Of a stretch of 64,000 nucleotides of DNA, positions 56,928 to 64,000 are shown one piece after another. Each line of letters starts with the position of its first letter. The first letter of the stretch is position 1. This DNA comes from Xylogone sp. PMI_703 (taxonomy: Eukaryota > Ascomycota > Leotiomycetes): contig JAJTUQ010000003.1 of NCBI GenBank assembly GCA_021399445.1, positions 5,208,001 through 5,272,000 of the forward strand, read 5' to 3'. The notes under the pieces are model-generated. The model was not told the origin of the DNA. It ran no database searches and saw nothing but the letters and a program-made list of their open reading frames with translations. The translations under genes and the position numbers were made by a program.

Positions 56928-59595
56928 TGCGACTGAAGCGCAAGAGGATGTCAAGGAGTTCGGGGGTGGTGAGTTGGGATTATGCACCTGGAGATGGTGT
57001 TGTTGAGGCTGGCCTTGATGGGGAACAGAGGTCTAGGAGAACTGGCTGAAGCCATATCTTTATACCAGATCTCTCCATTCGGTGCGTTTTCTGAAGCAGT
57101 AAGGTCTGGGAAGACATCGCAGACCGAAATGGACACAACGTGCCTCTGTGAAGGCTATTTTCTGCGTGTGGTTGCGAGTCTACGCCCGTATGGGCTGCGC
57201 GAAGTAAGCAAGAGTTGTCCCGCTCTGCTGCTCCGAGAGAGACATTCGGCGGGTTTTTTGCCCAGCAGCCAATGCTAGCCCGCGAAGCTCCCCTAAAAAT
57301 AGCAACACCACTACAGCTGTATCGGAGGACGTTTTATAACTGTACTATTCGTTGGCAAGAGCAGCAGTAATAATACAGTTACGTGGCAGTTATTAGGGCA
57401 TGAAGATAGCAAGAGTGGTTGGATTTATTCACCGTTTCAATTGTACTAACAATTGTTGAGTTGCAACTCCCAATAATGAGTTCACCCAAGAGCCCTTGTT
57501 CTCTTGGTGCTAGGGCTGACTGTTCCGACAGAAGCTCGGGAACATGGATCGTGGAATCTTCTTCCGAGCTTCGATTTCATTGTTCAATGACATTTTTTGC
57601 GCTAGCTGTACAATTCTTCACTACTGGAATTGCTATATGATCTAGTCCATAATAATGCTACACTAATTCTTCATTGAGGAATCACCTTGCTGCCGTGTAA
57701 TTGATGAGGCGCTCTCGATCTGTAGGTTCGGCGCGCCAATTCAGCCGAAGGCGGGGAGATATTCCTACGACCTGCAGGCTGGAACGGCCGTAAAGTTCTC
57801 TGTTGGATTAGGATACTCACGATACTATACAACGATCTCCAACCTACTGCGTGGTACAATTTATCAAGGACAAGACAGCTCATGTTGTAATTTATTAGAG
57901 TATTTATCTCTGAAGCATTATTGGATTGGATAACAGCTCCCATAACAGTCCACTAGCAACCTAGATAGCCATTAGTTACCGTGGTCGCACACAATGAAGA
58001 CCAGACAATGACCGTAATAGAGCATATACAACAGGTTTTCAGCGACTAGAACAGCGTAGATTCGATAAGTAAAGTTGATGATATAATACAAACTGATCTC
58101 TGAACTTCTGAAATACAGAAGGGAACCTATGTCTTCATACGTGGAGGCACTTGGACAGCCAGCCTTATGGCCCTAAGCCCACCTCTGTCAGCTGACGGCG
58201 GGGCTGCACCTATATTCACTGTAACTCATGACGTTTTATTAAGCTTGACCCACAGAAGTAGATCGGCATATACACTTTTTCTGTTCTTCCAATGTAACTG
58301 GCATATCCTTAATACCGCTTTGGTACGAGATGATAATATTAAATTACGAGAAGCCATACTCAACTATGCATCCCTCGGGCCCTACGCGAGGGTAGTAAGG
58401 GCCTGTGAGCGACAACTTGCTGCCAAGGAATCAAACATATACGTACCATTATCCACTATAGTACAGGGTTTTTTTGTAGTATTTTAGAGAGCTTGGCAGC
58501 CCATAATCTCACGCGTGATACTGCAGTACAGCACCTCTCACACTGTAACGAGAGGCTTTAAAGCCCCGTAATGCGCTATAATTATAGTGCCGCTCAGGTA
58601 ACCATCCCCACTGAAGCCACTATGATCGCTTGTAAGACTCCCCGCAGTACAGCACCTTCATGTCGACATTACGATATTCTGAAGGTAATTTTACAGCCCA
58701 TGCACACTAAATAAGCTTCAAGCTGCTAATGAAGTCTACTATGAGCTGTCCACAGAATCTTAACCGGTGGCTGCAACGCTATCGCATACAGTTCTGAAAG
58801 CAGAAACACACTAAGCAGCTACGACACAATCTACTGCCTGTAAGTGGGGTTATGAATATTTGCTCGTATGCTCACACGATATATCTCGTCAATGTACGGT
58901 ATTCTCGGGGTATACCAGCCTGAGTGAGAGGATACTACATAAATAATTATTCTAAAAAGTAGTTATGCCTCACCTAAGAACTGGAGTATTACGTAGAAGA
59001 TATACTGTAGAAAGTGAAAGACATGATATCTATGTATTTAATATTGAGACATAAGATTAAGAATTGTACTCCAGTTGTATTAAAAGAATGAATTTTATCA
59101 CAAGTTATAGCAGTCAATCGTTGGAACTGAGATTATTTGTAAAGCTGATTCAATTGCTAGACTAATGCTTCCCGACAAAGATTATCTACAAAGACCAACT
59201 ATCTATATCATTTTGTTCTTCATTGTGGCAGGCTTGTTTGCACCACCGCATCCAAGGTAAGGGTTCCTCTCCGGGCCCGACTCCATCGAGGTCTTACCAA
59301 GGATGCGATGGTGCATCCGAGATAGCCAATCTGTATCTAAGGAATTTTCATATCCATATCCATAAACATTTCCATTATAACCGTAAACCATTGCAGTAAA
59401 GCAGAGCAAACACGAAAGGCAAAACAGAAAAACAAAACTAAGAAAGCACGAAAGCACGAAACAAAAACTAAACTAAACAGTAAGCCAAACCAAGCCTCTA
59501 CCCAATTTTCCTTCTATGTTCGCTCAAACTCTCATAAATGCAAGATAGATTAGACAAAGGAAAGTTTAAAGGAAAAGAGGGCTTTTGTTAACCCT
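56928..59595. other. Gene-poor intergenic region with short direct repeat
   Basis: About 2.7 kb, AT-rich, without a convincing gene. A plus ORF at 58167-58487 has no motif. A 14-base direct repeat (GCAGTACAGCACCT) occurs at 58523-58536 and 58644-58657, with a small CCTCTC/GAGAGG hairpin beside the first copy. Confidence 0.35.
59203..59391 (-). CDS. Possible small Tyr/Gly-rich peptide (doubtful)
   Basis: A 62-codon frame from an ATG at 59391 encodes a short peptide starting MVYGYNGNVYGYGYEN and ending with a Cys-containing GCGGANKP tail. The frame is open upstream to a hydrophobic stretch that begins only with GTG. There is no family match in my knowledge. It lies just downstream of the megasynthase stop and may simply be untranslated sequence. 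Confidence 0.15.
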   Translation of the reverse strand: MVYGYNGNVYGYGYENSLDTDWLSRMHHRILGKTSMESGPERNPYLGCGGANKPATMKNKMI

Positions 59596-62500
59596 TTAAT
59601 ATCTTCTTCTGCTCAGCGTCTTTAGGCTGGCAGTTCCACCAGAGTTCCGTAGAACTTCACGGATCAAAGATCCAAGGCCTGCAGAGAGACCAGCTCGCTG
59701 GACTTCCTCGACCCAGTCGTCCAACTCCAAAGTGGCCAATTGGCGGCCATACTTCTGCTCTAGGTAGGTACCAAGCTCCCTGATTCTGATGCGGTCATCA
59801 CCGCAGTGGTTCTTGACAACTGCACCCTGGAAGCGAGCAAACAGGCTGTTAACGACCATGTATCCGACCTCTTCAACACCGACGAATTGGATGTATCCAT
59901 CAATGCCTGGGGTGTGTGGAACCGCTCCGACCTTCAGTGAGTATTCCAAGATGTTGGCTGTCATGTTGACACTTGCAGCTCCCTCTCCCAAGATGTTGGA
60001 TGGACGGTGGACGAAGGTTGGAAGACCGCATTGTTGAGAGCATTGCTGGAGGTACTTCTCACCTGCCCATTTGCTTGCGGCATAGCCCATAGATCCATCA
60101 GTTGGTGGTTGAGACTCAGGTATGAAGCGCTCGCCGAGATCCTGCTCTGGAATGAAAGAGGCAACACCGGCAGTAGAGATGAAGTGGAAGGGCGTCTTTC
60201 GGACCATAGCCATGCGTGCGAGTTCCTTAGTGGAGCCAAGGTTGCTTGCTTCGAGGGACTTGTAGGACTTTAGGAAGGAGACGTCGCAACCGTTGTGGAT
60301 AATGCGGTCGGCTTTCTTGGAGAGTTCAGTGAATTGTTGTTCTGTGAGGCCGAGACGCTCAGAGGCTAGGTCACCGTAGTATTTGACAATCTTGGCGGAT
60401 TCGACTGGGAGAGAACGAGAGGTCTTTCCTTCTGGGAGACGGATGGAGATACAGTGGACTGTCTTGACTCTTTCATCGGCAACAAGTTCGCGGAGGATCT
60501 GGGCACCGAGGAATCCGGTAGCACCAGTGAGTACAACCTCGACGTAGGATCTAGAGACAGGTCTGAGTCCGAGAGCAAGAGGGGATGGCTGGAAGAGAGA
60601 GTCTTCGAGTTTGGTCTCCTTCTCCCAGTTGATGACAGTCTTAGTATCGACTGTAGCTACAGCTTCGATCTGAACAGCCATGCTTTCTAAGGTGCTGGAC
60701 TGGAAGAGGGTGTAGAGGGCGATGTTGGCGTTGAAGGTATCGCGGATCATTGCTTGGACGTTGACGAGGAGCATAGAGTTACCACCAAGGTTGAAGAAGT
60801 CAGAGGTCTTGCGGACGGAGGAGACGGAAACACCTGCAGGGAGGCAACGTCCCCAAATGTCCCTCAAAGACGCTTCGGTGGGAGTAAGATCGATAGGTGC
60901 AGAATCATTCTCTTCTTGGACGAATGGCAGTTCCATGCTTGCCAATGCTCTCTGGTCGATCTTTCCGTTGGGTGTTCTGGGAAGGGAGTCAAGGACAACA
61001 AATCTGCTTGGAATCATGGAGGAAGGCAGGGGTAGACTGGCGAGGAATTTGCGAGTATCGGCGATTGGCTGGTTGAGGACAGCAAAGGCGACGAGGAAAG
61101 CATTATCGCCTTCACCACGGAGGCATACGGAAGCCTCAGTAATGGTTCCGTTGGAGTGTTTGACGATTGTAGAGCTGATGTCGTCAAGTTCGATACGGAC
61201 ACCACGGAGCTTGACTTGGTTATCACCTGCAATACGTCCAAGGAAGACAAATCTTCCATCAGGAAGCATCTTGGCTCTATCACCGGTGCGGTACATGCGG
61301 CTCCAGCCCTTCTCGACATCTTCGTTGGATGCGAATGGATCTGGAACCCATTTAGCTGCAGTCAGCTCCTTCTTGTTAAGATAGCCTTGTGAGATGCTTG
61401 CACCACCGCAGACCATCTCACCAGGGAAACCAACTGGAACTGGGTTGAGGTTGTCATCTAAGATGTAGGTTGAGTAGTTAGGAAGTGATGATCCAACAAT
61501 CATGTTCTGTTCGCTGGCAGTTGGATCTCTGAGAGGAATCTCCCAAGCGGAGTTGATAATTGTGATTTCAGTAGGTCCGCAGGAGTTGACGAGTCTTAGG
61601 TGTGGTAGGGCAATGCGCTGGAAGTCTTGAATGATTGCGCTAGTCAAAGGCTCTCCGCAAGAGAATGCGGTGTGCCAGTGAGTCAATTGCTTGAGTAATT
61701 GAGGGTTTTGGCGTAAGATAAGAGAGTAAACCGATGGAGTAACGATTGTGTATGTAACTTGGTGCTTGACCATGAGCTTGACAAGTTCCGCAGGATCGGT
61801 TCTTGTTTGGATCGAAGCAACAACAAGCTTGCCTTGGGAAGCAAGGAACTGCATCATTTGGGCAAGAGAAAGATCGAAACCAAGGTTAGTGGGCTGCAAG
61901 ACAATCTCTCGTCCAATGTCGAATTGTTGGTTCACACCGTAGATGTGGTTGACAAGATTGGAGTTGGTGAGCATCGTTCCCTTGGGGGTTCCGGTGGTTC
62001 CAGATGTGTAGATCATGCAAGCAGTGTCTGATGCCTTTGATCTATCGTCCATGTGGTAAGGTGGTACGGTTCCCATATCGGAGAGCTTGAAGATGTTGCG
62101 GCATGTAGTGCTGAAGCTGCGTTGAGCGACAGGGAAGGTCTTGTCATCGCAAATGATAGCTGCTGGCTTGCAGTCCTTGACAATGAGCTCCAAACGCTGG
62201 GCAGGGTTGGAAACGTCCAGTGGGACGTAGATGGCACCAATTCGCAAGATTGCCAGCCAGTAGCAGACACTCATTGCGGTAGGCTCACAGTTGACACCAA
62301 CAAAGTCCTTGGCAGTAACACCGGTTCTAAGGAGGTGTGCAGCTAGAGCATTGACTCGTGAAGCCATATCGAGCCAAGTGAGTGATCCACCGACGTTGTC
62401 GACAACGGCGAGATCACTGGATCGAGCCTTGACGGCCATGTCAAACATCTTGTTAATGGTAATGTTCTGGTCAATGTTGATTCTTGGGCCAGTGCCGATT

Positions 62501-64000
62501 TGAAGTGCAGTGTGGACGTCCTTGTTGCTGAACAAAGACTGATCCTTGATTGGAAGAGATGGTTTGGACGAAAGAGTCTTGAGGAGGTGAGTGTAAGTCT
62601 TGAGGATGGTTGACAAGTCAGCCTCAGAGTAAAGGTATTCTTGAGTGGTAACAGTAATCAGGGTAGTTCCATCGACAGTTGCCTCAACATCGAATTGCAA
62701 GTCGTATGGGTTGGAGGCATCCTGGAAGTCGACGACTTCGGCTTCGCATTCGCCAATGGGAACGCTTCGGAGGGAACCCAGCTTGTAGTTCATGAGAACT
62801 TGGAAGAGTGGGTTAGAAGTAGTGGATCTTGGAACCTCTAGTTTGTCGAGGAGGACGTTGTAAGGAATCTGGGAGTGCTCCAAGGCCTTAAGGGTCTTGT
62901 CTCTTGCTTGCTGTGTGAGCTTGGCGAATGATCGAGCACCCTCGACCTTGAAGCGGAGAGGCAGCAAGTTGACGAAGAAACCTAGAGTATCGACGTGGTC
63001 TGGATCGTTCTTGTTAGCATCAGTGATACCGATGCAGACATCGTCAATGTTAAGGAGCTTGTGCAACATGGTTTGAAGAGTTGCAAGGTGGAGATGGAAA
63101 GGTGTAACACGCAGCTTCTGGCTGGCTGCTTTGAGGTTGGAGGTGAGAGCGGCATCAATTCTAGTCTCCATGATGCGGATCTTGTATTCGGTCAGAGGCT
63201 TCCTGGATTTGACAGTTCCAAAGTCGAAGAGAGGCAGAGTCTCTGGAATAGTTGGGAATTCAGACTTCCAGTAAGCGACATCCTTAGAGAGAGCCTGGTC
63301 GACGGTCATTCGCTGCTTGTTGGCATAGTCGATGTACTGGTACTTCAATGGTGTGAGTTTCTGTCCAGCGTAGATAGCAGCAATGTCGCGGACCAAGATC
63401 TGGGAACTGGTTGCATCCACAGCGATGTGGTGGAAACCCATGATCAGAACGTGAGAGTTGGCGTTCTCAATCAGAAGGGTAGCCTTCATACTCTCAGCGT
63501 TCTCAAGGTCGTAGTGGTGGTTGTTGGTCTTGTTGAATTCCTCCTTGATCTGAGCCTCGCCAGTGTATGGCTTCTGCTCCATAACGAATGGAGTCTTCTC
63601 AACAGCGCCCAGGTAAGCGAGGTAGTTGGTCTTGTCAGTGAAGAAGGAAGTTCGAAGAGTCTCGTGTCTCTCGATGAGGTCATAGAATGCTTGGTTGAAG
63701 TCAGCGACACGGAAGGGGCCCTTAATGCGGTAGGCAAGGGTGATGTTGTAGGTGGCAGGGTTGGTCAGGAAAGACTGGAGGAACCATAGACGTTCCTGAG
63801 AGAATGACATGCGGCCAACTCGCTCGATGCCAGGTAGAAGTTCAATGCCTTCGTACTCGCCAAGGTCAGATCCAGACTTAGAGATCAAAGTAAAGTCTTC
63901 AGACTCCTCAGAGACAGATGGAGGAGTAGCAAGGAGGTCTGGAGACATGAGTGGAGATCGACCAGCCGAAGCGGAGGCATCAGATGGAACAGAGGATCCC
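59596..64000 (-). CDS. NRPS module C-A-T-reductase, 3' part of a probable PKS-NRPS hybrid
   Basis: The frame is open to the right edge; 1450 codons follow the first internal Met (63948) and 17 more codons lie upstream, so the true start is outside the window. Order (numbered from that Met): condensation domain (MSFSQERLWFLQ; catalytic HHIAVDA near residue 170), adenylation domain (YTSGTTGTPKG near 645, NSCGPTEITI, YRTGDRAKMLPDGRF, PRTPNGKIDQRAL), carrier domain (FFNLGGNSM near 1055) and an NAD(P)-binding thioester reductase (LTGATGFLG near 1143; FISTAG; YAASK near 1289). The Tyr/Lys pair is intact, allowing reductive release; a Dieckmann-type release cannot be excluded. The Ser/Ala-rich linker before the C domain and its sequence style resemble the join after the ACP in fungal PKS-NRPS hybrids. 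A DHA2 exporter lies downstream. Confidence 0.9.
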   Translation of the reverse strand, partial: GSSVPSDASASAGRSPLMSPDLLATPPSVSEESEDFTLISKSGSDLGEYEGIELLPGIERVGRMSFSQERLWFLQSFLTNPATYNITLAYRIKGPFRVADFNQAFYDLIERHETLRTSFFTDKTNYLAYLGAVEKTPFVMEQKPYTGEAQIKEEFNKTNNHHYDLENAESMKATLLIENANSHVLIMGFHHIAVDATSSQILVRDIAAIYAGQKLTPLKYQYIDYANKQRMTVDQALSKDVAYWKSEFPTIPETLPLFDFGTVKSRKPLTEYKIRIMETRIDAALTSNLKAASQKLRVTPFHLHLATLQTMLHKLLNIDDVCIGITDANKNDPDHVDTLGFFVNLLPLRFKVEGARSFAKLTQQARDKTLKALEHSQIPYNVLLDKLEVPRSTTSNPLFQVLMNYKLGSLRSVPIGECEAEVVDFQDASNPYDLQFDVEATVDGTTLITVTTQEYLYSEADLSTILKTYTHLLKTLSSKPSLPIKDQSLFSNKDVHTALQIGTGPRINIDQNITINKMFDMAVKARSSDLAVVDNVGGSLTWLDMASRVNALAAHLLRTGVTAKDFVGVNCEPTAMSVCYWLAILRIGAIYVPLDVSNPAQRLELIVKDCKPAAIICDDKTFPVAQRSFSTTCRNIFKLSDMGTVPPYHMDDRSKASDTACMIYTSGTTGTPKGTMLTNSNLVNHIYGVNQQFDIGREIVLQPTNLGFDLSLAQMMQFLASQGKLVVASIQTRTDPAELVKLMVKHQVTYTIVTPSVYSLILRQNPQLLKQLTHWHTAFSCGEPLTSAIIQDFQRIALPHLRLVNSCGPTEITIINSAWEIPLRDPTASEQNMIVGSSLPNYSTYILDDNLNPVPVGFPGEMVCGGASISQGYLNKKELTAAKWVPDPFASNEDVEKGWSRMYRTGDRAKMLPDGRFVFLGRIAGDNQVKLRGVRIELDDISSTIVKHSNGTITEASVCLRGEGDNAFLVAFAVLNQPIADTRKFLASLPLPSSMIPSRFVVLDSLPRTPNGKIDQRALASMELPFVQEENDSAPIDLTPTEASLRDIWGRCLPAGVSVSSVRKTSDFFNLGGNSMLLVNVQAMIRDTFNANIALYTLFQSSTLESMAVQIEAVATVDTKTVINWEKETKLEDSLFQPSPLALGLRPVSRSYVEVVLTGATGFLGAQILRELVADERVKTVHCISIRLPEGKTSRSLPVESAKIVKYYGDLASERLGLTEQQFTELSKKADRIIHNGCDVSFLKSYKSLEASNLGSTKELARMAMVRKTPFHFISTAGVASFIPEQDLGERFIPESQPPTDGSMGYAASKWAGEKYLQQCSQQCGLPTFVHRPSNILGEGAASVNMTANILEYSLKVGAVPHTPGIDGYIQFVGVEEVGYMVVNSLFARFQGAVVKNHCGDDRIRIRELGTYLEQKYGRQLATLELDDWVEEVQRAGLSAGLGSLIREVLRNSGGTASLKTLSRRRY

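Noticed and set aside
58167..58487. 106-codon plus ORF
   Set aside because: Isolated, AT-rich surroundings, no motif.
60722..61384. 220-codon plus-strand ORF
   Set aside because: Antisense to the adenylation/carrier part of the megasynthase; no motif.
62995..63789. 264-codon plus-strand ORF
   Set aside because: It lies wholly antisense to the condensation domain of the megasynthase and has no family motif; it is a shadow of that coding frame.

Overview
The window is nuclear DNA of a filamentous ascomycete (Pezizomycotina). The genes carry short introns of about 47-182 nt with GT(A/G)AGT-type donors, and the families are typical of these fungi: two HET-domain genes, Atg17, Zn2Cys6 and Fungal_trans regulators, Dal5-type MFS permeases, a secreted GH18 chitinase and an NRPS module. 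I cannot name the species. I see no rRNA, convincing tRNA, CRISPR array or intact transposon. About 20 protein genes are supported, and I resolved exon boundaries for most of them by frame.

Left part (1-20.6 kb): a partial four-helix membrane protein runs off the left edge. Then come a HET-domain gene with one frameshift, a secreted PQQ-type beta-propeller protein, Atg17, a convergent pair made of an N-carbamoyl-D-amino-acid hydrolase and a hydantoin/Asp-Glu racemase (D-amino-acid/hydantoin chemistry), a six-exon flavocytochrome b2 (L-lactate dehydrogenase), and a GH18 chitinase with a UBA-like tail.

Middle part (23.3-40.8 kb): this looks like a self-contained oxidative or catabolic cluster. 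It holds a Dal5-type permease, a Zn2Cys6 activator, a dedicated NADPH-cytochrome P450 reductase divergent from a P450, a second regulator that has the effector half but no visible zinc cluster, a second Dal5-type permease, and a divergent 2-oxoglutarate/Fe(II) oxygenase with a GC-AG intron. The CPR/P450 promoter holds a perfect 24-bp inverted repeat (CGGTAAAA-N8-TTTTACCG), and the same CGGTA/TACCG arms recur in two other cluster promoters. No PKS, NRPS or terpene synthase lies in it, so uptake and oxidation of an imported acid is a reasonable guess, not a demonstrated role.

Right-middle part (41.2-54.1 kb): a recognition-type island. A large fungal protein of unknown function (about 1091 aa) is divergent from a multi-membrane-span gene with about 12 ankyrin repeats that is broken by single-base frameshifts. 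A 2EXR-family gene and an intact HET-domain gene follow.

Right end (55-64 kb): a DHA2-type efflux permease with an odd Cys-rich N-terminus, a gene-poor AT-rich gap, and the 3' part of a large megasynthase (C-A-T-reductase). Its frame is still open at the window edge through a Ser/Ala-rich linker, as in PKS-NRPS hybrids.
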